Of a stretch of DNA of 64,000 bases, positions 25,760 to 34,520 are shown piece by piece. The translations under genes were made by a program, and so were the position numbers. Location: assembly GCA_965263375.1 (NCBI GenBank), contig OZ253669.1, positions 3,162,001 through 3,226,000 on the forward strand. Reading direction: 5' to 3'. The notes under the pieces are model-generated. The model was not told the origin of the DNA. It did no database searches and saw only the letters and a program-made list of their open reading frames with translations. The stretch is from JAJFFW01 sp965263375 (lineage in GTDB: Bacteria > Pseudomonadota > Alphaproteobacteria > Caulobacterales > Parvularculaceae). The first letter of the stretch is position 1, and every line of letters starts with the position of its first letter.

Positions 25760-27877
25760 TTAAACAGCGATTTTTTCAGCGCCGCCGCCGGTGAGAGATC
25801 TGATTTTTTTGATTAAATCCATTGGAACAATCGGCTTCAAAAGATAATCATCGGCCCCGGCTTGGCGCGACGCGACCATCCGCTCATCAAACCCATCGGC
25901 CGAAAGCATCACGATCGGCGTTCGTGGCAATCCCTTTTCCGCTTCCTGTTCACGAATCAATTGCGTTGCACGAAGGCCATCCAAAACCGGCATGTGTACA
26001 TCCATCAAGATGATATCAAACTCCTCAGCCTCAACCTTATCGACCGCTATCTGACCATTATCGGCAATCGTAAGATGATGGTCGATGTCAACTAAGGCGA
26101 GTGCGGCCACTTGCTGATTAATGGGATTATCCTCCACCAAAAGTATACGCAACGGGTTCTCGCCAACGCTTTGGAAGTCAGTTGAACTTACAACCACATC
26201 GCTTTGCGGCGCAGGCTGGGAGGATGCACCCTTTTGCACAGCACGCAATGGCAAAGTCACCTTAAAAACGCTGCCGGAACCGGGCGTCGAAGTCGCCATC
26301 ACGTCCCCACCCATTTTTCGGGCCAACATTCGGCAGATAGAAAGACCAAGCCCAGTCCCCCCAAAACGACGAGAGGTCGTCGTTTCCGCTTGCTCGAATT
26401 TTTCAAAAAGGCGCTCAGCTTGATCTTGCTCAAAACCAATGCCTGTATCAACTATCTGAATAGAGATTATATTTTGCCCGCTCTCATTGCAAGGAGAGGC
26501 GTCAACATGCACTGAGATAGAGCCTTCATCAGTAAATTTCACAGCGTTAGACACAAGATTAGAAACAATCTGGCTTATTCTTATTGCATCACCGATCCAA
26601 TAGCCTTTGACGCTATCATCAAAAGCCGTCGATAGGTGCAACCCCTTTTCTCGCGCCGATGCGCTATGTGTATAGCAAGAAGAGGTAACGACATGCTCAA
26701 GCTCAAATTCCTGCTCCACCACATCGATCAAGCCGGATTCAGCTTTGGCGCAATCTAAAATGTCCGTCAAAATACGGTTTAGCGTATTTCCCGAAGTCCG
26801 CATAATGTCGAGTATTTGAAGCTGATGATCATCAAGCTTTCCTCTTGTTAGCGCGTCCATTAAGGCGAGCAATCCATTAAGCGGTGTACGAATTTCATGG
26901 CTCATATTAGCCAGAAAAGCGTCCTTAGCATCACAAGCTTTTTGAGCCGCATCCCGCGCGGCTTGCAATTCTAACTCACGCGTCCGCTGAATCGTCACAT
27001 CTTGAAAAGAACCAATGAGTTTTTCGCGGTTTTTCTGCCGGTCTACAGCCCGCCCTGTTGCACGCACCCATATCTTTTGGTCTTGGGCATTAATGATCGG
27101 CAGTGTAAAATCCCAATCGTCACCGCAGCTTATTGCCTGGTCAATGCTTGACTGAACCACCGGGCGAGCCTCAGGCTCATAAAAATCAAGCGCCGTTTCG
27201 AGCACTGGCTTAAAATCATCATCCACCCCGTGGATCTTGCGAGTTTCATCACTCCAAGTCACCTCAGAGGTTGTTACATCCAGCGTCCAGCCGCCCACGC
27301 CTGATTGGCGACCAATCTCTTCAACGAGCAAGTGCATTTCTTGCACTTCTTTTGTAAGGCGTTCAACACTATGGCCAAGATCTAATTGCACCCGGCGTTG
27401 ACACATCAGTGAGGAAACAATACTTGCATGTTTTTCTATTAGCGAGATTTCTAAAGCGGTCCATTCTCGCGGAGCATTATCGATAATACAAAGTGTTCCT
27501 AAAGGATGATCTTCGCTCGCAAAAATCGGGGCGCCAACATAACTTTTGACAAATGGCGCTGCGGTCACAAGCGGGTTATCTGCAAAACGCTCGTCTTTTT
27601 CAGAATCGTTCACGACAAGCGTCGCTTTACTTAAAATCGCATGCGCACAAAAGGCAAAATCACGATGCGTTTCCGGGGCGTCAAGCCCGACCTTGGACTT
27701 AAACCACTGTCGGCCTTCATCAACAATTGAAACAAGCGCAATTGGCGCACCGGTTGCCGCCGCAATTGACGCTGTAATTGCATCAAAGGCTTTTTCCGGC
27801 GGCGTATCTAAGATCTGCAAGAAACGCAGCGCCTCTAGCCTTGATGCTTCAAGCGGGTGTTTAGGAGCAGGAATCAT
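25760..27877 (-). CDS. Hybrid sensor histidine kinase (GAF-PAS-HisKA-HATPase-REC)
   Basis: A 705-residue soluble hybrid kinase. GAF domain (about residues 20-165; FCAHAILSKATLVVNDSEKDERF and VGAPIFASEDHPLGTLCIID), a short coil, a PAS domain (about 195-310; SGVGGWTLDVTTSEVTWSDETRKIHGV), then the H box FLANMSHEIRTPLNG with the phospho-His, the ATP-binding domain (N box VSNLVSNAVKFTDEG, G boxes VDTGIGF and FGGTGLGLSI) and a C-terminal receiver (ILLVEDNPINQQVAALAL, phospho-Asp in IILMDVHMP, Lys in LLKPI). No membrane segment is seen, so it senses an internal signal. No cognate response regulator is next to it; it faces the spondin locus divergently, 414 bases away. Confidence 0.95.
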   Translation of the reverse strand: MIPAPKHPLEASRLEALRFLQILDTPPEKAFDAITASIAAATGAPIALVSIVDEGRQWFKSKVGLDAPETHRDFAFCAHAILSKATLVVNDSEKDERFADNPLVTAAPFVKSYVGAPIFASEDHPLGTLCIIDNAPREWTALEISLIEKHASIVSSLMCQRRVQLDLGHSVERLTKEVQEMHLLVEEIGRQSGVGGWTLDVTTSEVTWSDETRKIHGVDDDFKPVLETALDFYEPEARPVVQSSIDQAISCGDDWDFTLPIINAQDQKIWVRATGRAVDRQKNREKLIGSFQDVTIQRTRELELQAARDAAQKACDAKDAFLANMSHEIRTPLNGLLALMDALTRGKLDDHQLQILDIMRTSGNTLNRILTDILDCAKAESGLIDVVEQEFELEHVVTSSCYTHSASAREKGLHLSTAFDDSVKGYWIGDAIRISQIVSNLVSNAVKFTDEGSISVHVDASPCNESGQNIISIQIVDTGIGFEQDQAERLFEKFEQAETTTSRRFGGTGLGLSICRMLARKMGGDVMATSTPGSGSVFKVTLPLRAVQKGASSQPAPQSDVVVSSTDFQSVGENPLRILLVEDNPINQQVAALALVDIDHHLTIADNGQIAVDKVEAEEFDIILMDVHMPVLDGLRATQLIREQEAEKGLPRTPIVMLSADGFDERMVASRQAGADDYLLKPIVPMDLIKKIRSLTGGGAEKIAV

Positions 27878-28291
27878 CGTTTTTCAGCTATTATTTATAA
27901 TAATCAACACGCCATAGTAGCAAATAGTTTATTAGAAATTCGTTTACCACATGCTCACTTCCCCCCATTTAGAAGGCCATCAGCTTACGCTATTTTTGCT
28001 TTATTCAGAATAATTATTAATTGGTTTACAATTTTTATCATCTGATTACAGACTAGGAGCATCGCATTTTGCTGCGCATATGGAAAAGCGCAAAGGCGTA
28101 TTTTTACGTTTAAAAATGAGCGCTCACGCGAATGTTACCGCATTAGCTTATTAATATATAAGAACACAAGGGGATCTTCTCTGGGTTCAAACAATCATCT
28201 CAATAAACATTTTATGACTGCGTGATCTTTGCGTGAGAATTTCGAATAAAAGTCCCGCCCGGTAAATCATCCTAATTTGTGGAGGGACTGA
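27878..28291. other. Intergenic control region between hybrid kinase and spondin genes
   Basis: 414 AT-rich bases between divergent genes. No convincing coding frame is seen. It holds the 11-bp-spaced direct repeat at 28219-28236 (listed separately) and a GGAGG ribosome site (28280s) just before the first spondin gene. A short palindrome TTTTACGTTTAAAA-like stretch occurs near 28105-28120. Confidence 0.5.
28219..28236 (+). promoter_or_regulatory. Phased direct repeat, candidate OmpR-type regulator site
   Basis: TGCGTGA occurs at 28219-28225 and again at 28230-28236, exactly 11 bases apart, about one helical turn. This is the arrangement bound by OmpR/PhoB-family dimers. It lies about 55 bases ahead of the first spondin gene, whose locus also encodes an OmpR-type regulator. 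The promoter is not obvious, but an AT-rich -10-like stretch AATAAA follows at about 28244. Confidence 0.5.
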
Positions 28292-28996
28292 ATGAGAAAA
28301 ATAGGTTTAGCTGGCCTTACAGCGGCAGCGATGACGTGGATATCGACAGCGCATGCGATCGACTTCGAAGTTGAAATCACCAATTTGACAAACGAAATTT
28401 ACTTCACCCCATTTCTTGCGGCCGCTCACGAAAATAGCGCGCGATTGTTTGAAGTGGGGCAACCTGCTTCAGCGAATTTAAGAGCGATGGCTGAAGGCGG
28501 CGATATTAGCGGCCTTGAAGCGGATGTTATCGCCATAAACGCCACGGTCGTCGCAAACCCAGCTGGCGGTATACTCGCCCCCGCCGACAGCACCACTTTT
28601 CAGATGAACACAGATGGCACGAGCAACGATCGACTAACCATCGTTTCAATGCTGCTGCCAACGAACGACGCCTTTGCTGGGCTGAACGCAATAGAAATAC
28701 CAACAGAACCGGGGGTTTATATCTATTACCTTCCCGCATATGACGCGGGCACTGAAGCCAATGACGAGCTTGTCACAGGCGGCGGCGCCCCTGGCGCACC
28801 TGGCATCCCCCTTGACCCCGGCGGCCTGTCAGGAACCGGCGGAACCGGCGCGGCTGGCCCTGATGCAAATACAACAATACACATCCACCGCGGCGCCCTT
28901 GGCGACACAGACGCCACAGGCGGCGCCAGTGATCTAGATAGCACCGTTCATCGTTGGCTGAACCCCGTTGTTCGCGTCACCATTACGGTATCATAA
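28292..28996 (+). CDS. Secreted spondin-domain protein with Gly/Pro-rich insert
   Basis: A 234-residue secreted protein: signal peptide cut after STAHA (about residue 22), then a Spondin_N-like domain (EVEITNLTNEIYFTPFLAAAH, FEVGQPASANLRAMAEGGDISGL, VSMLLPTNDAFAGLNAIEIP, PAYDAGTEANDELV) and a collagen-like GAPGAPGIPLDPGG stretch, ending in a beta-strand VVRVTITVS. Spondin_N is a calcium-binding C2-like fold known from F-spondin; bacterial members are mostly uncharacterised. GTGGAGGGACTG supplies the ribosome site. It is the first gene of a likely operon with a second spondin protein and a two-component pair. Confidence 0.88.
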   Translation: MRKIGLAGLTAAAMTWISTAHAIDFEVEITNLTNEIYFTPFLAAAHENSARLFEVGQPASANLRAMAEGGDISGLEADVIAINATVVANPAGGILAPADSTTFQMNTDGTSNDRLTIVSMLLPTNDAFAGLNAIEIPTEPGVYIYYLPAYDAGTEANDELVTGGGAPGAPGIPLDPGGLSGTGGTGAAGPDANTTIHIHRGALGDTDATGGASDLDSTVHRWLNPVVRVTITVS

Positions 28997-29005
28997 GGGG
29001 GCGAA

Positions 29006-29746
29006 ATGAGTATTTGGACAAATAAACGTTTTGCCTTAATGGCGAGCTTGATGGCGGCGGCTCTGGCGGCCTGTTCCGATGACCCGGAACCTTCCATAGA
29101 CACGCCCGCTGATCCCGCACCGCCAGAAATGGTCAGCTTTTCGGTTACAATTACCAATCTAACAAATGCGCAGCCCTTATCGCCTATTGCGCTTATCGCC
29201 CATACGGATGGTTACACGATATTCACCATCGGCTCGCCAGCATCCGCAGGTCTTGAGGTCTTAGCGGAAGAAGGCGACAATGCTGATCTGCTCGCCGAGG
29301 CGGAAGGTAACGCAAATGTGATAAGCACTATTTCCGGCGATGCTCCGATTGGGCCGGGCAATAGCGAAACATTTACCGTCGAGGTGCCAGCCACCGATCT
29401 TGCCAACCTAATGATTAGTATAAGTACTATGCTCGTCAACACCAATGATGCAATTACAGGGGCGCAACAAGTGCCGCTATCTTTTTTATCTGTAGACGAA
29501 TCTATGATACTAGTGACAAATGCTTACGACGCTGGAACAGAAGCAAATACTGAGACAGCAGCTAGCATTCCTGGTCCTGCGGCTAACGGTGAAGGCTTCA
29601 ACGCGACACGCGATGATCGACTAGACGCCGTCACGGCTCACAAAGGCGTTGTCACAACCGATGACGGCTTAACAACATCAGCGCTCACCGGCCAACACCG
29701 ATTTGACAACCCTGTATCTCTTATCCGGATTGTCCGATCAAATTAA
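29006..29746 (+). CDS. Spondin-domain lipoprotein
   Basis: A 246-residue paralogue of the preceding protein. The N-terminus has a lipoprotein signal with lipobox LAAC (ALMASLMAAALAACSDD), so it is probably anchored to a membrane. The spondin features return: SVTITNLTNAQPLSPIALIAHT, FTIGSPASAGLEVLAEEGDNADLL, STMLVNTNDAITGAQQVPLS and NAYDAGTEANTET. It starts 9 bases after the previous stop with a GGGGCGAA ribosome site. A hairpin and the two-component genes follow. A secreted plus a membrane-held spondin domain suggests a pair that interacts with each other or with an external ligand. Confidence 0.87.
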   Translation: MSIWTNKRFALMASLMAAALAACSDDPEPSIDTPADPAPPEMVSFSVTITNLTNAQPLSPIALIAHTDGYTIFTIGSPASAGLEVLAEEGDNADLLAEAEGNANVISTISGDAPIGPGNSETFTVEVPATDLANLMISISTMLVNTNDAITGAQQVPLSFLSVDESMILVTNAYDAGTEANTETAASIPGPAANGEGFNATRDDRLDAVTAHKGVVTTDDGLTTSALTGQHRFDNPVSLIRIVRSN

Positions 29747-29762
29747 CGTCAACGGATGCACG

Positions 29763-29788
29763 AGGGTGGTGGGCGCGCCTACCACCCT
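29763..29788 (+). terminator. Strong hairpin between spondin and response-regulator genes
   Basis: AGGGTGGT (29763-29770) pairs with ACCACCCT (29781-29788), and the loop itself contains the palindrome GGCGCGCC, giving an extended stem of about 12 pairs. No U-run follows, so it is more likely a partial terminator or mRNA-stability element that lowers expression of the downstream two-component genes relative to the spondin genes. Confidence 0.45.
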
Positions 29789-29823
29789 AGCCTTCTAAAC
29801 CTTGCGTCTTTCATGGAATTGGT

Positions 29824-30600
29824 ATGAGATTCAGAGTTTATTCCTCAGATTTGAATGGCCCTAAGATACCGCCTATGCCTCAACGCCGAATCCTACTTGT
29901 GGAAGATGAGTCAGACATTGCCGATCTGGTCGTTCTACACCTGCGCGACACGTGTGATGAAATTGTTGTCGCTCACGATGGTCATGAAGGCATGCGTCTT
30001 GCCCTTGAACAGACATGGTCTTTAGTTATTTTAGATCTGCGCCTTCCGGGTCCAGATGGAATTGAAATTTGCCGCGCGTTACGGATCGCGCGCGCGCGCC
30101 AATTCATTATGATGCTTACATCGAAGTCTGAGGAACTGGACCGCGTTCTAGGCCTTGAATCTGGCGCAGACGATTACGTCACCAAGCCCTTTAGCGTTTT
30201 AGAACTTGCCGCCCGAGTGCGCGCTTTACTGCGCCGTGTGGAAGCTAGCCATACCGCTTCCGTTCATGAAAACGCCAATTCGGCCGAGATCACGGCCGGT
30301 CCTATCAGTCTTGAACCGCAAAAACGGCAAGTCCGCCTTTCAGGCGCGCTGGTCGATCTGACTGCCCGGGAATTTGACTTGCTAGACTGTTTTATCCGGC
30401 ATCCAGGGCGTGTTTTTCGCCGGGTCGATCTATTAGATCACGTCTGGGGCTATGGCCATGATGGCTATGAGCATACTGTAAACTCTCACATCAACAGATT
30501 GCGCGCCAAGATTGAGGATGACCCCTCCACCCCACAACTGATCGTTACGGTATGGGGCGTTGGATATAAGTTCGCCGAACAGTTGAGACAAGCCTCGTGA
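29824..30600 (+). CDS. OmpR-family response regulator
   Basis: A receiver plus winged-helix DNA-binding protein of 258 residues. The receiver has LLVEDESDIADLVVLHL, the phospho-Asp in VILDLRLPGPDG, the conserved Thr/Lys in LTSKS and VTKPFS. The C-terminal domain shows LTAREFDLLDCFIRHPGRVFRRVDLLDHVWG and VNSHINRLRAKIEDDPSTPQ with the recognition helix. The frame may begin at ATG 29875 (MPQRRILLVEDE), which gives the standard length; the 17-residue extension from 29824 is unusual but has a GGAATTGGT spacer. It overlaps the kinase gene by four bases (GTGA). Autoregulation and control of the spondin genes is inferred from location. Confidence 0.95.
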   Translation: MRFRVYSSDLNGPKIPPMPQRRILLVEDESDIADLVVLHLRDTCDEIVVAHDGHEGMRLALEQTWSLVILDLRLPGPDGIEICRALRIARARQFIMMLTSKSEELDRVLGLESGADDYVTKPFSVLELAARVRALLRRVEASHTASVHENANSAEITAGPISLEPQKRQVRLSGALVDLTAREFDLLDCFIRHPGRVFRRVDLLDHVWGYGHDGYEHTVNSHINRLRAKIEDDPSTPQLIVTVWGVGYKFAEQLRQAS

Positions 30601-32072
30601 ATACGCTATTCACCCGGCTCTCACTCGTTTTATTACTGATTGTTTGCACAATGGGGGCCGCGCTTTATTTTGTCGCCCGCGCCAATAGCCAAGCCTATTA
30701 TGATGAGCTTTCACAACGACTAAACGCCCCGATCGCAATGTATGTGACAGAGCAACGTCAACTGATCGAAGATGGTGTTGCAAACCTTACCAGCCTTCAA
30801 GAATTGGCGGCCCATGCGATGGTGATTAATCCGACCAGTGAGATTTATCTCCTCGATGAAACGGGCGCTATCCTTGGCCACAACCTACCTAATGAAACCA
30901 CAATATCTAAGCGTGTTGATCTTGCCCCAATAAGGGCGTTAATCGATGGCGAAAATCGCTTCCCATTATACGGCGGCGATCCGCGCAGCGCAGACAGCAA
31001 AAAAGTATTTTCCGCCTGGCCCGTCACGTCTGATAATGGCTTGGAGGGGTATTTGTATGTTGTCCTTGGCGGACAAACTTATGAAACGCTTGCTGGTGAA
31101 ATTAGCGATGCTTACTCTGCGCGTTCAAGCTTAATTGTTATGGCGAGTATTACAGTTTTAACCGCTATAATTGGATTAATTGTCTTTTTCTTGCTAACTG
31201 GCCGACTGAACCGCCTAAACCGAGAGGTTCAGCGCGTCACCCAATCACAGTTTCAAGTCTTACCGGCGCTGGAAAACACAAACAGTAATGGCGATGAAAT
31301 TGATCAGCTTACTAATGCTTTTGCAGACATGTCTGCACAAATAAAACGTCAACTGAGCCAATTGACAGAAAACGACCGATTGCGCCGTGAACTGATATCA
31401 AACATATCTCATGATCTGCGAACCCCGCTGGCCGCCATGCAAGGATATATTGAAACGCTAATCGTCAAAAACCAATCACTAACTACAAACGAACAAGATC
31501 AGTATTTACAGGCTGCGCAAAAACATGCGCGCCGTCTAAGCGGGTTGATCGACGACCTTTTTGAATTGTCAAAATTAGACGCCACAACTGCACCGCCCAA
31601 TTTAGAAGCATTTTCTATGGCTGAGCTGGTGCAAGACATCGCCCAAGAGTTTAAAATCGCTTCGGAGCGAAAAAATATAAATATTGAAGTCGAAGTTGAT
31701 GAACGCATCCCCATGACCATCGGCGATATTGGCATGATACACCGCGCCTTGGAAAATCTTGTTAAAAACGCCGTCCACGCTGTTCCCCAAGGGGGCTTGG
31801 TGACAATAACCATCAATGAACGAATTAATGCTGTATCGGTTGCTGTCGCAGACAACGGCCCAGGCATCGCAGAAGCAGATGTCTCAAGAATATTTGATCG
31901 TTTTTACCGCACCCAAAACGGAGAGGAAGCCCAAGCAGATTCCTCAGGGCTAGGACTTGCTATCGTAAAACGCATTCTAGATTTGCACGAGGCCGAGATA
32001 TCAGTCGCCAGTCAACCCAATCTTGGGGCGCGTTTTGAGTTTGAGCTTCCTTGCGTCCAACAAGCAGCCTAA
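30597..32072 (+). CDS. Membrane sensor histidine kinase
   Basis: A 491-residue kinase starting at GTG. Helix 1 (about residues 5-25), an extracytoplasmic sensor domain (about 30-180) with PTSEIYLLDETGAILGHNLP, helix 2 (about 180-205; LIVMASITVLTAIIGLIVFFLLTG), a HAMP region, then the H box ELISNISHDLRTPLAAMQGYIE and the ATP domain (LENLVKNAVHAVPQGG, VADNGPGIAE, SSGLGLAIVKRILDLH). The sensor domain resembles dCACHE/sCACHE folds. The four-base overlap with the regulator gene indicates co-translation. The signal is unknown; the adjacent spondin proteins could affect or report it. Confidence 0.95.
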   Translation: MNTLFTRLSLVLLLIVCTMGAALYFVARANSQAYYDELSQRLNAPIAMYVTEQRQLIEDGVANLTSLQELAAHAMVINPTSEIYLLDETGAILGHNLPNETTISKRVDLAPIRALIDGENRFPLYGGDPRSADSKKVFSAWPVTSDNGLEGYLYVVLGGQTYETLAGEISDAYSARSSLIVMASITVLTAIIGLIVFFLLTGRLNRLNREVQRVTQSQFQVLPALENTNSNGDEIDQLTNAFADMSAQIKRQLSQLTENDRLRRELISNISHDLRTPLAAMQGYIETLIVKNQSLTTNEQDQYLQAAQKHARRLSGLIDDLFELSKLDATTAPPNLEAFSMAELVQDIAQEFKIASERKNINIEVEVDERIPMTIGDIGMIHRALENLVKNAVHAVPQGGLVTITINERINAVSVAVADNGPGIAEADVSRIFDRFYRTQNGEEAQADSSGLGLAIVKRILDLHEAEISVASQPNLGARFEFELPCVQQAA

Positions 32073-32076
32073 TGCC

Positions 32077-33009
32077 CTAATCCAACGGAATAAACTCATC
32101 TTTATCATCAGGCGGAAGAGAAAATGGGCCGTTTTCCCAATCAGCTTTACGCCAATCGGCTTTGGCTTGCTCGATTTTGTCTTTTGAAGAAGAAACAAAA
32201 TTCCAAGAAATATAACGCGGCCCTTCTAGTGTCGCGCCGCCAAGCAGCATCAAGCTTGCACCGCCCTCGCCCGCACGCACAGAAATAGCGTCCCCAGGGC
32301 GAAATACCATCATCTGACCAGCATTAAAGTTTTCACCCGCGATCTCTATTGTTCCTTGCACTAGGTAAAGACCGCGATCTTCGTGATTATCTGGCATCGG
32401 AATAATGGCGCCCGGCGCAAGCGTTACCGATGCATAAAACATTTCAGAAAAAGTTTTGACAGGCGCAGTCTCACCATAGGCTTCGCCCAGAATAAGGCGC
32501 AGTGTTTTACCTTCCCCTTCCAAGAAGGGAAGCGCCTTCTTGCCATGGTGCTCAAAAGCGGGCGCCATATCTTCGTCCTTAGCAGGAAGCGCCACCCATG
32601 TTTGAATACCAAAAAGCTTGTGTGGGACGGCGCGGGTCTCAAGGCTGGTGCGTTCAGAGTGCGTGATGCCTTTGCCAGCGATCATCCAATTAACCTCGCC
32701 GGGATAGATCATCTGATTGGTGCCCAGGCTATCGCGGTGCTGAAACTCACCCTCAAACAGATATGTAACTGTCGCAAGGCCAATATGCGGATGTGGGCGC
32801 ACATCAATCCCGCCGCCGCTAATAAATTCCGCGGGACCAGCTTGATCGAAAAAAATAAATGGCCCGACAAGCTGTCGCTTAGCAGAAGGCAAGGCGCGGC
32901 GCACTTCAAAGCCGCCAAGATCCCGCGCCCGCGGGATAATCAGTGTTTCAATTGATTCTTTTTCGCCCGCTTCGGGGCATTCCGGGTCAAGGGCATCCGT
33001 CCAGCTCAT
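32077..33009 (-). CDS. Pirin-family cupin protein
   Basis: A 310-residue bicupin of the pirin family. The N-terminal cupin holds HPHIGLATVTYLFEGEFQHRDSLG and GEVNWMIAGKGITHSERT, which include the metal-binding histidines (HxHxxLxT... and H at GxTHSE). Bacterial pirins are iron or nickel proteins; some act as quercetin dioxygenases (YhhW-type), others as redox-linked regulators. The gene ends 4 bases from the kinase stop and converges with it. SD GGAGAA lies eight bases before the ATG. Confidence 0.9.
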   Translation of the reverse strand: MSWTDALDPECPEAGEKESIETLIIPRARDLGGFEVRRALPSAKRQLVGPFIFFDQAGPAEFISGGGIDVRPHPHIGLATVTYLFEGEFQHRDSLGTNQMIYPGEVNWMIAGKGITHSERTSLETRAVPHKLFGIQTWVALPAKDEDMAPAFEHHGKKALPFLEGEGKTLRLILGEAYGETAPVKTFSEMFYASVTLAPGAIIPMPDNHEDRGLYLVQGTIEIAGENFNAGQMMVFRPGDAISVRAGEGGASLMLLGGATLEGPRYISWNFVSSSKDKIEQAKADWRKADWENGPFSLPPDDKDEFIPLD

Positions 33010-33119
33010 CGCTATTCTCCTTTTCCCTTTCCACTAATCGAAGCACAAAAGAATACTATCACAATCAGCGCGCTACGGCGACTATGCGTACGCACCAATG
33101 ATCGTGCCCTTACTACTCA

Positions 33120-34520
33120 TTAGGTTTCTTTAAAACCGCGGCGGAATAGGCCCGTTAATGGCTCCAACAGATATTGCAACGGCGTGCGGGCGCCCGTCAC
33201 AATTTGAACATCAGCCACCATCCCAGGGGATAGTTTAACAGAGCCCATTTTTTCATAGGCCTCATCAGTGACACGCACCTGCGCGCTGTAATAAGAAACG
33301 CCGCTTGCTTTGTCGGTAAGCACATCAGCAGAAATCGCAACAACCTCGCCCTTTAATTGCGGCAAGCCACGCTGGGTTAGTCCGGGGAAAAGAACTTTCG
33401 CCGTCAGGCCAGGCTGAACAACGTCGATATCCATGGGCGAAACTTGCGCCTCGATGATCAATTCATCTTGATCCGGCACAATTTCAAGGATGGTCTCTCC
33501 CGCCCCAATGACGCCGCCTGCGGACTTATAACGCGACGCCATAACGGTGCCCGAGGCTGGCGCCGAAATTACCGTGCGGCTCAAGACATCACTTGTGGCC
33601 GTCAATTTTTCATTGACTTCAGCAAGCTGCGCAGAGATACGCACGAGCTCTTCGCCAACTTGATCAAGACGGGCAGAGTCCATTGACGCGATCTCAAGCT
33701 CAGCCGCGCCCATTTCCTGATTAGCCCGCGCAATGGACGCTTTGTTAGCCGCGATGCGCTCTTCGATCTGGGCGCTGTGGCGCTGCAATTCCAAAAGGCG
33801 CGGCCGACGCGCAAGGCCTTCTTCTAACAAGGTTTGAACGTCAGCTATTTCATCTTCGAGCAGATCTTTTTGCGTATTCTGGCTTTCTATTTGCGCTTGA
33901 AACCCGCTGATCTCTTCACGCAACTGCGCAACCCGCTTTTGCAATATAGACTTTTGACTTTCATACGTGCGCTGACGCGTTTCAAAAAGCCCATTTTGGT
34001 TGTCTAAAATTGCCTGCAAATCAGCACTGGAGGAAGCATCACGATTAAGCCAGTCAGGATAGACAAGCTTGTCGGAGCCGCTTTGTTCCGCCGTCAACCT
34101 GACACGAATAGCGCTTAACGCGGCGCGCTCTTTCACTAACACCTGATGGCGCGATAAGGATTGAATTTCTTGTAGCTTGATCAAAGGCTGGCCTGCTGAA
34201 ACCTTGTCGCCATCGCGGGCGTGAATTTCTGCGATGATGCCGCCTTCTAAGTGTTGAACGACACGGCGACTGCCTTCAGGGCTGACCGTACCCGGAGCAA
34301 TTGCCGCAGACGATAAGGGCGCCAGCGCCGCCCAACCGCCAAAAACGCCAAAAAAGATAAATACAACCACCGCGCCAACACGCAGCAAAGGCAGTAGGCT
34401 TTGATGCAAATCAGAAGCCGCGCCTTCTTTGTCTTGACCAGCGACCCAACTGGCAAAGCCTTCATATTGGGCAATGACATGTTTGACGATAGACGTCTGT
34501 TTGGGGCTCTCTTCACTCAT
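33120..34520 (-). CDS. Type I secretion periplasmic adaptor (HlyD family)
   Basis: A 466-residue HlyD/PrtE-type membrane-fusion protein. One N-terminal helix (about residues 48-75; VGAVVVFIFFGVFGGWAALAP), then IAPGTVSPEGSRRVVQHLEGGIIAEIHARDGDKVSAGQPLIKL, a long coiled-coil hairpin (about 130-310; QSILQKRVAQLREEISGFQAQIESQNTQKDLLEDEIADVQTLLEEG), and the C-terminal HlyD signature SPMDIDVVQPGLTAKVLFPGLTQR plus PGMVADVQIVTGARTPLQYLLEPL. The start codon overlaps the ABC gene stop (ATGA). With TolC it would complete a type I secretion system. Confidence 0.95.
   Translation of the reverse strand: MSEESPKQTSIVKHVIAQYEGFASWVAGQDKEGAASDLHQSLLPLLRVGAVVVFIFFGVFGGWAALAPLSSAAIAPGTVSPEGSRRVVQHLEGGIIAEIHARDGDKVSAGQPLIKLQEIQSLSRHQVLVKERAALSAIRVRLTAEQSGSDKLVYPDWLNRDASSSADLQAILDNQNGLFETRQRTYESQKSILQKRVAQLREEISGFQAQIESQNTQKDLLEDEIADVQTLLEEGLARRPRLLELQRHSAQIEERIAANKASIARANQEMGAAELEIASMDSARLDQVGEELVRISAQLAEVNEKLTATSDVLSRTVISAPASGTVMASRYKSAGGVIGAGETILEIVPDQDELIIEAQVSPMDIDVVQPGLTAKVLFPGLTQRGLPQLKGEVVAISADVLTDKASGVSYYSAQVRVTDEAYEKMGSVKLSPGMVADVQIVTGARTPLQYLLEPLTGLFRRGFKET

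Noticed and set aside
25760..27877. Hybrid kinase as the partner of the spondin regulator
   Set aside because: A dedicated kinase gene overlaps the regulator gene, and the hybrid kinase is soluble and divergently placed.
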